NCBI GenBank assembly: GCA_029570205.1
Contig: JAKQSI010000092.1
Span: forward strand, 1-18,977
Direction of reading: 5' to 3'
Length of the DNA stretch: 18,977 bases
Origin: Candidatus Omnitrophota bacterium
GTDB lineage: Bacteria; Hinthialibacterota; Hinthialibacteria; Hinthialibacterales; JAKPRU01
Position 1 is the stretch's first letter. The number at the start of each line of letters is the position of its first letter. This document shows, in pieces, positions 1 to 7,845 of this stretch. The translations under genes were made by a program, and so were the position numbers. Below the pieces are notes generated by a model. The model saw nothing but the letters and a program-made list of their open reading frames with translations. It did not search any database and was not told the origin of the DNA.

Positions 1-214
1 TCCTTCCCGTTTGTCCCATTCAAGGCCCCCTTCAGAGCCGAGGTCTGTCTGTTGCTCTCTCCCGGAAGCCCCATCCGGCCCTTTTGGGGTGCGGGTTTCT
101 CTGTTCATCCTGACTTGCATGGTCTCATCTCTTCAAGAAACCACTCGCCGCGATTATTCTCGCGATATGCAACGGGTCTCACCCCTCTTCTGACAGGCTT
201 GTGAGAAATGCGGG
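1..214. other. Gap at left edge, no supported gene
   Basis: No convincing gene is seen here. A short open frame runs from 11 to 193 on the + strand, but it has no ribosome binding site, a compositionally odd translation and no recognisable domain. The stretch lies downstream of the minus-strand gene ending at 215. Positions 191-214 read like the dispersed intergenic repeat sequence found elsewhere in the window, although no second copy is visible here. There is no clear terminator with a T-run. Confidence 0.5.
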
Positions 215-1708
215 TTAATCTTTAATTTCAAGAACGCGGCATTGGCCCGGGGCGGTCCGGATTTCCAGCGTTCCTCCGCCGACCCGGATTGAAATCGGTT
301 TCTTTTCATCGGTGAAGTCCGTGCGGCGAACCAGGACCCGGTTTCCCATGCGCAAGCCGGAGATCACCGGCCCGGGCTGCGAGGGCACATCAAAGCAAAT
401 CGGGGTTCCTCGTTCCAGGAATTCACCGTATTCCTGCGCTGCCGCCCAGACCGGATGCAGCAACTCCACTTCTTTTGCATTCTCTTCCGCTGTACACCAC
501 AAGAAGAAGGTGTCGGAACCTCTCAGTAGAAGATGCCAGAGAATCTCCCGGTATGCCCATTCACTCATCTGTTCCGCCTTGGCGGTTTTTGCCGGGGAGG
601 GCGTTTCTTCTTCGCACGTTCCGACATCGACCGTGTGCCAGTGAACAAACGGGATAATGGGAATACTTTCCGGGGTGTACAGTCCCGCATTACTCCCGAC
701 TAATAAAGCGTTATAGAACCAGCGATAATCGCCCGGCTGGAAATCGTACCAGTTCCAGGTCCAGGACCAGGGATAGACGACGGGCATGGCAAAGGTAAAT
801 CCGGTTCCCTGAAAGTCGTTAGACCAATGACGGTAATGGGCCTTCTGATCGTGTAGCGCCGGTTGGCCGTCTACATAACGTTCGAAGTAGTCATACCAGT
901 ACCGCCATCCGTTGTGCGGGTATACGGCGTAATTGCCGACAAGACATTTCGGGAATTGTTCGAGGATCGGTTCCGCGTAAGCGACTCGCTGAAGATGGCT
1001 GCGGATTTGACGCAGCGCATCCTGGTACGCCAGGAAATCGCTGAGTTGCGGAATATGCTCCCGGCAAACCTTGCAGCGCTTGGAGGCGTCGTATGCTCGA
1101 TTCCACTCCAGTGGGCCGTCGATCTCCCAATCGGTAAACACAAAATCCAACGGCAGACCTTCCTTGCGGTAGGCATCGACAAACTGCTCGAATCGTTCGC
1201 GAATGGGTAAAATGCGGTGATCCAGTCGAAACGGGCAGCCCATGGTTTTGGTTCCGAACGTTTCATCAAAGAACGACTTGCCGTTTTCATCAATGTGAGC
1301 GGTCTCTTCTGTACCGTCGCAGAAACTATAAATCAGGCCCGATGCGTTGATATTGACACGAAGCCCCAGTTTCTTCTGGGCACGGGCGACCGGAAGACAT
1401 TCTGCGAGGCTTCCATTAACGTTCGCGTGGTTCCAGGAGCAGACGAGGCCGATGCCGCGCTCATCCAGCAGGCGTACCAGTTCCCCCGCCTGGGCGTCGC
1501 TGACCTTGCCGGGATTCATGGCGGGCCACAAGTACAGGGGTAAGCGATGCCCGCGACTGAACGCAAGGGGTTTCGCAGTGTCCAGGACCAATTGGATCGA
1601 TTCGGGCCAAGTCATTCTATTTGTGTCGTCCGCATATCCTGTGAGAGATATGGCAAAAAAGATGGGGATAAAAATTCGGCAGAAAGACACATTGTAACAA
1701 TGGTTCAT
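215..1708 (-). CDS. Secreted TIM-barrel glycoside-hydrolase-like protein, unknown family
   Basis: This is a 497-residue protein with an N-terminal signal peptide (residues 1-25: a short polar start, then a hydrophobic core RIFIPIFFAISL ending near GYADD), so it is probably exported. The rest looks like a (beta/alpha)8 barrel. Strand-like segments are LPLYLWPAM (about 56-64), GIGLVCSWNHAN (86-96), LRVNINASG (116-124) and LDFVFTDWEIDG (187-198). D193-W194-E195 at a strand end is a plausible acid/base site. A CxxC (C212, C215) follows. The C-terminal 70 residues look like a small beta domain, common after hydrolase barrels. I chose the ATG at 1708 because GGGAGG lies 8 bases upstream and the signal peptide follows directly. 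A start at 1744 would add 12 residues without a good site. I do not recognise the family; glycoside hydrolase is inferred from fold-like features only. Confidence 0.8.
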   Translation of the reverse strand: MNHCYNVSFCRIFIPIFFAISLTGYADDTNRMTWPESIQLVLDTAKPLAFSRGHRLPLYLWPAMNPGKVSDAQAGELVRLLDERGIGLVCSWNHANVNGSLAECLPVARAQKKLGLRVNINASGLIYSFCDGTEETAHIDENGKSFFDETFGTKTMGCPFRLDHRILPIRERFEQFVDAYRKEGLPLDFVFTDWEIDGPLEWNRAYDASKRCKVCREHIPQLSDFLAYQDALRQIRSHLQRVAYAEPILEQFPKCLVGNYAVYPHNGWRYWYDYFERYVDGQPALHDQKAHYRHWSNDFQGTGFTFAMPVVYPWSWTWNWYDFQPGDYRWFYNALLVGSNAGLYTPESIPIIPFVHWHTVDVGTCEEETPSPAKTAKAEQMSEWAYREILWHLLLRGSDTFFLWCTAEENAKEVELLHPVWAAAQEYGEFLERGTPICFDVPSQPGPVISGLRMGNRVLVRRTDFTDEKKPISIRVGGGTLEIRTAPGQCRVLEIKD

Positions 1709-2247
1709 ATCGCAAACCTCCCATACTTGATGTCTGTATTTCATTCCTGCTCGGAACGGTTAAGCCGGATTTCGCTCTAAATCCTGTCTGCGAGCGCTCC
1801 TGTAGACATCCCCCGGCGAAGCCAATGATTTGGCAAAGAAAGTATAGTATCCCGCATAATAGCAAAGAGGGGCAAGATACGCACAACCCTCTCTGTATCT
1901 CTCACAAACGCGGATACCCCCGCAAAAAATCGACGGCGCGAACCAGAGAGAATGACGGGGAGAATCCAGAAACAGTGCGCGGGAACGGATATTTCCCCCC
2001 GAAGTTCGGGGGGGAATACAAAGGGGGTTGATTTCGGGCTTGCGGGATTTCGGCCGGGTTTCGCGTCAACCCCTACCTCACCTCCCCCATCTTCAGGGGA
2101 GGAACTCGCCCTGGGTTTCCGCAGCCTTGGAGAGGGAAATCCTGAGGAGCGGATTGGCTCCGCACAGACGATATTCCCTCTTGCATATTACGACCTTTTG
2201 AGACAGTCTCATTTGAATGGTCGGTTCCATTTTTCAGGACGGATGTC
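1709..2247. repeat. Divergent gap with GC-rich palindromes
   Basis: This 539-base gap separates two divergent genes. No gene is supported. It contains a hairpin of CCCCCCGAA facing TTCGGGGGG (1995-2013), an inverted pair GGGGTTGA / TCAACCCC (2024-2031 and 2066-2073) and a hairpin CCTCCCC / GGGGAGG (2081-2102) with an 8-base loop. These resemble C-run/G-run hairpins in other gaps of this window, near 6339, 10160 and 14739. An AT-richer stretch at 1830-1860, with TTGGCA and CATAAT 19 bases apart, could be a weak + strand promoter, but it is 390 bases from the next start. Short open frames across the gap are translations of the repeats. Confidence 0.6.
2199..2211. promoter_or_regulatory. 13-base palindrome, possible operator
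   Basis: TGAGACAGTCTCA is a perfect palindrome of two 6-base arms around a central A. It sits 36 bases before the ATG at 2248, where an operator or a leader structure could act. No clear -35/-10 pair is visible around it, so a regulatory role is a guess from position and symmetry. Confidence 0.3.
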
Positions 2248-3582
2248 ATGCGGACTCGTCTCAGATCGAATTGGGTTTCGTATTTCATTGCTGTCGGCCT
2301 GCTGCCGGTGTTCTGGTATTTCCGTGCGTTCTATGCGGAGGGGGATGGGGACCAGATCGCGCGGTTTATCGAAGCCGGGATTTGGTTCATCAAAACCGAG
2401 GTACTGTCCCAGGCGATACTTCAATTTGCTTACAAAATCTGTTCTCTCTGGAACTGGGATGGGATGCTGACCTTAAACCTGGTCTCCTCCATTGCCGGGG
2501 TCGTAATGGTCTTTTTCCTCATTCGAGCCGGAGAGGAAATGGGGGAGAATCGGTACACCTTTTTGGTAACGCTCTCGTCCGGATTCATAGTCCTCGCCTG
2601 TGGCCATACGGAGTATTATCCGCAACTTCTGGCGGGGATGGCGGCCTGGAATTGGGCATCCATGCGATACCTGCGCGGGTACGGATCGTCATTGCTTTCG
2701 TCGCTGCTGTTTTCGCTCTGTGTGTGGTTTCACCAGGAAGCGATTTTTGCCTTTCCCGCTCATTGTTTTCTGCTCATACTCCGAAAAGAAAAGAATCATT
2801 GGATTCCCTGGGCTTTCGGGCTTCTTCCGCTCGTGTTGCTTGCGATCATTCGGCTGGTTCCGCAGATTTCGCCGCTTCGCCTGGAAGGGATGTCGCACGG
2901 GTGGAATGTTGTTCCGCTATGGTCCACAGAGGGGACGGAGAAGTTGTACTCCATGTTCGAGTGGGCGCATGTGCGGGATATTCTGTATGCGTGGGGGCGA
3001 CGCTCCATTGTGGCCTGGCCGATGATTGTGGCCAGCATTGTCATGCAGCGTTTCTCGGCCGTTCCCGGACAGGTGAATGAAACCGGGCAGATTCGATGGT
3101 TCCTGGCGGTCCAGTGTGCGGGGTTCTGGTTGTTGTGCATTTTGTGGCATCCCAACCTGGGAATTGAGGCGGATTGGGATTTGTTCGCAGTGGAGGCGAT
3201 TCCTTCCACGCTTCTTGCGCTGACATTCATTCCCGTCATTGTTTCCAAACGAGTGACCTATTATTGCCTGATTATTCTGTTGTCATTCTCCGCACTGGAT
3301 ACATGGACCCGGATTTACGATCGGGCGCAGCCGGGAGCACGCGATCGGGGAAGTGTTGTGATTGAAGTGGGAGGCTCCGAAGACTTGTTGATCGTTCTGG
3401 ATGGGCATCAGAAAGGGAAGGTGATTCCCTCCGTTCCGGAGGGTCGGCACTACCTGAAAATGATCGACCCGATTGAGCGATGGTCTGTGGACTACGTGCT
3501 TGTGGTGTCCGGCGGGCGTGAGACGAGGGTTATTGTGTCCAAATCACGCGATCTTCAGTACAAACCTGTACCGCATAGATGA
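2248..3582 (+). CDS. Polytopic membrane protein, possibly GT-C-like, with PEGA-like tail
   Basis: This 444-residue protein has roughly nine hydrophobic segments, near residues 10-27, 77-93, 104-118, 147-163, 166-178, 187-205, 254-268, 283-300 and 320-350. After the first segment comes an acidic loop, EGDGDQ (31-36). A motif GHTEYYP (119-125) sits at the end of a membrane segment, and HPNLGIEADWDLFA (301-314) follows a later one. An acidic loop after the first helix is typical of GT-C glycosyltransferases that use polyprenyl-linked sugars, so that role is possible, but no family signature was confirmed. The last 75 residues are soluble and contain GHQKGKVIPSVPEGRH (386-401), resembling a PEGA-type beta domain. 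The start has only a modest AGGA site at 2235-2238. It is the first gene after a divergent gap; the next gene, dnaK, is 235 bases downstream beyond repeats. Confidence 0.8.
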   Translation: MRTRLRSNWVSYFIAVGLLPVFWYFRAFYAEGDGDQIARFIEAGIWFIKTEVLSQAILQFAYKICSLWNWDGMLTLNLVSSIAGVVMVFFLIRAGEEMGENRYTFLVTLSSGFIVLACGHTEYYPQLLAGMAAWNWASMRYLRGYGSSLLSSLLFSLCVWFHQEAIFAFPAHCFLLILRKEKNHWIPWAFGLLPLVLLAIIRLVPQISPLRLEGMSHGWNVVPLWSTEGTEKLYSMFEWAHVRDILYAWGRRSIVAWPMIVASIVMQRFSAVPGQVNETGQIRWFLAVQCAGFWLLCILWHPNLGIEADWDLFAVEAIPSTLLALTFIPVIVSKRVTYYCLIILLSFSALDTWTRIYDRAQPGARDRGSVVIEVGGSEDLLIVLDGHQKGKVIPSVPEGRHYLKMIDPIERWSVDYVLVVSGGRETRVIVSKSRDLQYKPVPHR

Positions 3583-3583
3583 C

Positions 3584-3698
3584 GACAGGCACGGAGGGAA
3601 TGACAGGCACGGAGGCCTGTCCTACCGGGATGACCGGGTGACAGGCACGGAGGCCTGTCCTACCATTTTTCCAGTAGGCCAGGCGTCTCTGCCTGGCG
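3584..3698. repeat. Cluster of short hairpin repeats, four copies
   Basis: Two complete 25-base copies (3602-3626 and 3640-3664) have the structure GACAGGC-ACGGAG-GCCTGTC followed by CTACC. A partial copy (3584-3597) precedes them. A fourth related unit (3674-3698), in the opposite orientation, is GTAG followed by GCCAGGC-GTCTCT-GCCTGGC. All have 7-base arms around a 6-base loop. The cluster begins directly after the stop codon of the membrane protein gene. It resembles REP-like intergenic elements; there is no associated transposase in the window. Confidence 0.8.
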
Positions 3699-3752
3699 AT
3701 TAGCGTCAATCCGCAATCCACAATTCGTAATTGTTGAGGGTTTGCGTTTTTG

Positions 3753-3840
3753 TAGGAGAAGGCTTAGCATAGCGATGTGTGACTCGCCGGGAGGTAGCTC
3801 GATATCGACGGGACGCCATGTCATCGGTTCTGGGCATTGA
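3753..3840 (+). promoter_or_regulatory. dnaK leader with possible 21-codon upstream frame
   Basis: A strong Shine-Dalgarno-like TAGGAGAAGG lies at 3753-3762, but it does not fit the dnaK ATG at 3818. It is 12 bases from an ATG at 3775 that opens a 21-codon frame (MCDSPGGSS...) ending with TGA at 3838-3840, overlapping the dnaK start in another frame. It is also 16 bases from an in-frame GTG at 3779. TTGCGT (3742-3747) and TAGCAT (3765-3770), spaced 17, form a weak promoter candidate. This may be a translational-coupling leader or coincidence. Confidence 0.25.
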
Positions 3841-5542
3841 TTTAGGTACGACGAATTCGGTGGCCGCCATGGTCATCGGTGGCTGCCCTGTTGTGATTCC
3901 CAATTCGTTCGGTAAACGTATTACTCCCTCGGTGGTTTCATTTGCCCGCGATGGGGAGATTTTTGTCGGCGAACCGGCCCGCAACCGGGCCGTCATCGAC
4001 AACGCGCGAACTATTTTCTCTATCAAGCGCCGGATGGGGATGTCGCACAAGGTGTGGATTGACGGCGCATCTTACCTTCCCCAGGAAATTTCCGCGATGA
4101 TTCTGCGGAAGCTTCGACGCGATGCCGAATCGTACTTGAAACACCAAGTCACACAGGCAGTCATCACAGTCCCCGCCTATTTCAACCATGCACAACGGCA
4201 GGCCACGCGAGAAGCCGGAACCATCGCCGGACTGGATGTGATTCGTATTATCAACGAACCGACCGCCGCTGCCCTCGCGTATGGCCTTCATGAGGCAACA
4301 GAGTCCAAGACGATTTTGGTCTATGATCTGGGCGGAGGAACCTTCGACGTTTCCCTGCTGGAGATCGGTGACGGGCTTTTTGAGGTTTTGGCAACCGGCG
4401 GTAACAACCGCCTGGGGGGCGATGATTTCGACCGTGCCCTGATGGAGGATGTTCGGGTGCGGTTCAAGACCCGAACGGGGGTGGATCTATTCAACGATCC
4501 GTTTGCCTGTGCCAAGATTCGCGAGGAAGTTGAGAAGGCCAAGATCAGCCTTTCCCAACATCGGCAGGTATCCATCAGCATCCCTTTTATCTCGGCCACC
4601 GACAATGGCCCGCTGCATCTGGAAGAGGAATTCACACGGATTCAATTCGAGCAGATGATTGAGCCTCTGGTCACCTCCACGATAAGCCCGATTCAACGGG
4701 TGTTGAGAGAGGGGAAAAAGGACACGGAGGAGATCGATCAGGTCCTGTTAGTTGGTGGGTCCACACGAATTCCGCTTGTTCAGCGTGTACTCCAGGAAAC
4801 TGTCGGAATCCGCCCGGATATGGCGCCCAATCCCGATGAGCTGGTGGCCATCGGCGCGGCGCTTCAGGCATCAATTCTGGAAGGGGAGCTGAAAGGCTCC
4901 GTTCTTATGGATGTGACACCGTTCACGTTGGGGGTCGAAACGGAAGGAGGGGAATTCGCGCCGATCATTCCCCGAAACAAACCCATTCCGATAGGAAGGA
5001 GCCGGGTGTTCACGGCGCCCCCGAAAGAACAGGGAGCGGTTGAGATCCATGTGCTGCAAGGCGAATCCAATCGTGTGGATCAGAATATCTCGCTCGGGCG
5101 CTTTCACCTGGATCATATCGGGTGTTCGGGAAAGGAATCCCAAGTCCGAGTTACTTTCTTTGTCAATTCGGATGGGATTGTGCAGGTCAGCGCGGCCAAT
5201 ACCGGCACGGGCCACCAGGAAAATCGGTTGATTTCAGGATTACAGACGCTCTCGCGCTCCCAGTTGGACGAGCTGACCCAGTCCGCCCAACAACGCGAAT
5301 TGGATGCCCGGAGACGTGAGCGTGAAATGGACCGGCTGGTTCGGGAGGCACGGGAGATGATCCGCCGAGCCAGAAATCTGCTGGAAAGTCTGGTAAAAAG
5401 CGAACAAAGCGTTATGCTGGAAAGTATTGAATTGCTCAACGAAGCCCTGCTCACCGGCGATCGGGATTCTCTCAAGAACTGCATTTCCGATATGGGGTTC
5501 CTGTTAGAGCAGATGGAAGAAACGACGGAACCTGTGAGTTGA
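3818..5542 (+). CDS. dnaK: DnaK-type Hsp70 chaperone, compact form
   Basis: This is an ATP-dependent cytoplasmic chaperone of 574 residues that binds and releases exposed hydrophobic peptide segments. All nucleotide-binding signatures are present: GIDLGTTNS (6-14), AVITVPAYF (114-122), NEPTAAALAYG (146-156), YDLGGGTFDVS (169-179) and, later, LLVGGSTRIP. The linker VLMDVTPFTLGVE leads into the beta substrate-binding domain, and a charged helical lid with many RRREREM-type repeats ends the protein. It is about 60 residues shorter than E. coli DnaK (638), with the loss in the lid and tail; no EEVD-like or acidic disordered tail is present. I chose the ATG at 3818 because MSSVLGIDLGTTNS aligns with the family start, although an in-frame GTG at 3779 is possible. 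The gene lies 34 bases before a J-domain gene, which suggests a dedicated pair. No GrpE is in the window. Confidence 0.95.
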   Translation: MSSVLGIDLGTTNSVAAMVIGGCPVVIPNSFGKRITPSVVSFARDGEIFVGEPARNRAVIDNARTIFSIKRRMGMSHKVWIDGASYLPQEISAMILRKLRRDAESYLKHQVTQAVITVPAYFNHAQRQATREAGTIAGLDVIRIINEPTAAALAYGLHEATESKTILVYDLGGGTFDVSLLEIGDGLFEVLATGGNNRLGGDDFDRALMEDVRVRFKTRTGVDLFNDPFACAKIREEVEKAKISLSQHRQVSISIPFISATDNGPLHLEEEFTRIQFEQMIEPLVTSTISPIQRVLREGKKDTEEIDQVLLVGGSTRIPLVQRVLQETVGIRPDMAPNPDELVAIGAALQASILEGELKGSVLMDVTPFTLGVETEGGEFAPIIPRNKPIPIGRSRVFTAPPKEQGAVEIHVLQGESNRVDQNISLGRFHLDHIGCSGKESQVRVTFFVNSDGIVQVSAANTGTGHQENRLISGLQTLSRSQLDELTQSAQQRELDARRREREMDRLVREAREMIRRARNLLESLVKSEQSVMLESIELLNEALLTGDRDSLKNCISDMGFLLEQMEETTEPVS

Positions 5543-5576
5543 CCGCGACAAGGGGCGAGATTCCCATTTCGGGAGT

Positions 5577-6293
5577 ATGACAGTGACCGCTATCTTCGAT
5601 CCGTATCTGATTTTACAGGTTCGGCGCAATGCAACCCGTGAGGAGATCAAACGCTCCTATCGCAGGCTTGTTGTTCGATGTCATCCCGATGTGTGCAGCG
5701 AACCGGACGCCGCCGACCGATTCCGGCGTGTCGTTGCGGCTTACGAGATGATCGACGAAGAAAAGAAATCCACGGTTCGTCCGGCGCATACAGGCCGTCA
5801 TTTCCAGGCTGCCGCCGGTCCGCGTCCCGCGCCGTCCGCTCAGCAGGCTCAGCAGTCTGCTCGGAAGCGATTCAGTATGAAGCTGGGACGGAAACTGGAT
5901 CATCTCAGTATTCAGGAATTGATTGCGCGGTTTGAGGGATCATACAACCGTTATGTGAGAATTGCGGCGGCGCAAGCTCTCGGAAGACGTCGGTGCCTGG
6001 CGGCTGTCCTGGCCTTGTCGCGAAATGTGGCGTCTTGCACCGATAAAGAGGTACTCCTGGCCATTATCGGCGCGCTCGGTGAAAGCCGGATCCCACGGGC
6101 GGCATATACACTCGCGCCGCTTTTGGGGCATCGGGACCTGGATGTTGCCTCGGCGGCGGAACAGGCGATCTATGCGCTGAAAACGGAGGTCACTGTTCCC
6201 ATCCTGGAACGTCTGCTGCGTACGGAGCCTCTGATTATCCGTGCGCGGATGGTGCGTACATTGAGGCGGATTCTCCGTTTTGCAGCGGCATGA
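5577..6293 (+). CDS. J-domain protein with HEAT-repeat-like C-terminus
   Basis: This 238-residue protein probably stimulates the ATPase of the Hsp70 encoded just upstream. Residues 8-68 form a J-domain: DPYLILQVRRNATREEIKRSY, then the essential HPD at 36-38 and a third helix (RFRRVVAAYEMIDEEKK). A polar linker rich in Ala, Pro and Gln spans about 72-100. Residues 105-235 are repeated helical hairpins of HEAT type, with units starting near YVRIAAAQALG, KEVLLAIIGALG and DLDVASAAEQAIYAL. Classical DnaJ has a Gly/Phe region, zinc finger and peptide-binding domains instead; none is present. GGGAG at 5571-5575 is too close to the ATG at 5577 but sits 7 bases before an in-frame GTG at 5583, so translation may begin two codons later. 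It ends before a hairpin terminator. Confidence 0.9.
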   Translation: MTVTAIFDPYLILQVRRNATREEIKRSYRRLVVRCHPDVCSEPDAADRFRRVVAAYEMIDEEKKSTVRPAHTGRHFQAAAGPRPAPSAQQAQQSARKRFSMKLGRKLDHLSIQELIARFEGSYNRYVRIAAAQALGRRRCLAAVLALSRNVASCTDKEVLLAIIGALGESRIPRAAYTLAPLLGHRDLDVASAAEQAIYALKTEVTVPILERLLRTEPLIIRARMVRTLRRILRFAAA

Positions 6294-6338
6294 TTCGCTG
6301 AGATTCTTCCGGCTCATTTCTGAGTCACCCCTCCCCCC

Positions 6339-6369
6339 AATCCCTCCCCCGATCTTCGGGGGAGGGATT
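6339..6369. terminator. Strong hairpin between convergent genes
   Basis: Arms AATCCCTCCCCCGA (6339-6352) and its exact complement (6356-6369) form a 14-base-pair stem with a TCT loop. The hairpin lies between the stop of the J-domain gene at 6293 and the end of the oxidoreductase gene at 6393, the expected place for a bidirectional terminator. The T-run after it is short (ATTTCG). The same C-run/G-run design recurs in other gaps, so it is also a member of a repeat family. Confidence 0.6.
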
Positions 6370-6392
6370 TCGTCGCACCAATCGAGGTCCGG

Positions 6393-7715
6393 TCACACTT
6401 GGTCCGGAATCACGTAAGGCTCGCGATACTTGCGTTTCAACAGCGCATTGGCTTCATCGTCGCCGACGATTTGTTCCTTTTCAGGATCAAAGACCAATTG
6501 CCTTTTGACCCGGTGTGCGATCATACCCAGGTGGCACAGCGCCGCGGAATAATGCCCCTGAAGGACCTCGCCGTTCTGATCCTCGCGTTTCCGGCTGCGG
6601 ACGGCCTTGATGAAGTTGGCCTTGTGGTTGCCGCCCTCGTTGCGTTTCTTGCCGGGTTCCCGCTTTTCCCCCATAAAGAACTCATATTCGTCATATCCGC
6701 GAATGACCAACATGCCTTCTGAACCGTAGAAGAGGTTCCCGACCCCTGTGCCTTCTTCCTCGTTGGTGATCCAGGGCCGGACATCAAAAACAATCTGCTT
6801 GTTTTCCTTGGGATACCGGAACGCGGAAACACTGACATTGGGGATTTCCTTGTCATCATCGGTCCAGATGTACATGCCCGCCATGGTGCAGATCTCTGTG
6901 GGGAGAGTAACACCCAGCCCCCACATGCACATGTCCATTTCATGCACGCCCTGGTTGCCCAAGTCGCCGTTACCGTAGTCCCAGAAATAGTGCCAATTGT
7001 AATGGAACCGGTTTTGTGTGAACGGGCGCAGGGGCGCCGGGCCGAGCCACATATCATAATGCACCCCGGGAGGTACAGGTTCCTCTTCCTTGTGCCCGAT
7101 CGTAGGTCGATTGCGGTAACACAGGCCACGCGCCATATAGACCTCGCCGATCTCGCCGTCCCGCATCAATTGGACGGCCTCCTGGACAGCCGGGGAGCTG
7201 CGCAATTGCACGCCGTACTGGACAATTCGATCGTATTTCCGCGAGGCCTCGACCATCTTGCGTCCTTCCCAAACATTGTGGGAAGCCGGTTTCTCGACAT
7301 ACACGTCTTTTCCGGCCTGGCAGGCCCAGATCGTTCCCAGAGCGTGCCAATGATTGGGAGTTGCGAACGACACGGCGTCAATCGAGGAATCCTCGAACAC
7401 TTTCCGCATATCCCATTCGGTTTTCGGCTTCCGTTTGTAAGTCTCCTCGAAGGATTTCGCCCGCTCCATGAGGATGTTTTCATCGATATCGCACAGCGTG
7501 ACAACTTCCACGTCGTCCAGCTCTTCAAATCCCTTAATATGTCCTTTTCCCTGGCCCCGGATTCCGATGCAGGCCATACGAATCCGTTCGTTCGCTCCTT
7601 TTGGACGTGCGGCCGGATTGACCGCCTGCGCCATCGACTGATACCCACCCAGCGCCACCATTCCCGTCACTACACGGGCGCTGCTTTTCAAGAAATCGCG
7701 TCTCTTTGTTTCCAT
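6393..7715 (-). CDS. Tat-exported Gfo/Idh/MocA family oxidoreductase
   Basis: This is a 440-residue NAD(P)-dependent sugar or inositol dehydrogenase-type enzyme. The N-terminus carries a twin-arginine signal (KRRDFLKSSARVVTGMVALGG, with RRDFLK at 5-10), so the folded protein with its cofactor is probably exported to the periplasm. A Rossmann fold follows, with CIGIRGQGKGH (49-59) and LCDID (75-79). The family EKP motif is at 141-143. The C-terminal domain includes GNQGVHEMDMCMWGL (253-267), where H258 and D261 fit the usual catalytic His/Asp region. The length suits the exported subgroup common in planctomycete-like bacteria, which is often encoded near DUF1080 and glycoside hydrolase genes, as here. 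The start at 7715 has GAGAGG about 10 bases upstream. The substrate cannot be told from sequence. Confidence 0.93.
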   Translation of the reverse strand: METKRRDFLKSSARVVTGMVALGGYQSMAQAVNPAARPKGANERIRMACIGIRGQGKGHIKGFEELDDVEVVTLCDIDENILMERAKSFEETYKRKPKTEWDMRKVFEDSSIDAVSFATPNHWHALGTIWACQAGKDVYVEKPASHNVWEGRKMVEASRKYDRIVQYGVQLRSSPAVQEAVQLMRDGEIGEVYMARGLCYRNRPTIGHKEEEPVPPGVHYDMWLGPAPLRPFTQNRFHYNWHYFWDYGNGDLGNQGVHEMDMCMWGLGVTLPTEICTMAGMYIWTDDDKEIPNVSVSAFRYPKENKQIVFDVRPWITNEEEGTGVGNLFYGSEGMLVIRGYDEYEFFMGEKREPGKKRNEGGNHKANFIKAVRSRKREDQNGEVLQGHYSAALCHLGMIAHRVKRQLVFDPEKEQIVGDDEANALLKRKYREPYVIPDQV

Positions 7716-7845
7716 CTGTCACGATCCTCTCTTTTTGAACAAATTGACCGTTTCCGAGCCGTTCTCTGGGACGGTCCCGGACCATTCATCCTATCCCTCT
7801 CCCGCCGCGCTTGATAGGGAAACGGAAGTGACATACTGTTCTTAT

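Noticed and set aside
11-193. 60-residue + strand frame at the left edge
   Set aside because: No ribosome site, no domain and an unlikely composition.
1825-2470. Small + strand frames across the divergent gap
   Set aside because: They have no ribosome sites or domains and translate C-run/G-run repeats or the start of the membrane gene in the wrong frame.
2217-3080. 287-residue + strand frame overlapping the membrane protein
   Set aside because: It has no domain, is Cys- and Arg-rich and erratic in composition, and covers the same bases as a clean multi-helix membrane protein.
3584-3698. CRISPR-like spaced repeats
   Set aside because: There are only two full copies with a 13-base spacer, the units are palindromic with 6-base loops, and there are no cas genes. 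This fits REP-like repeats.
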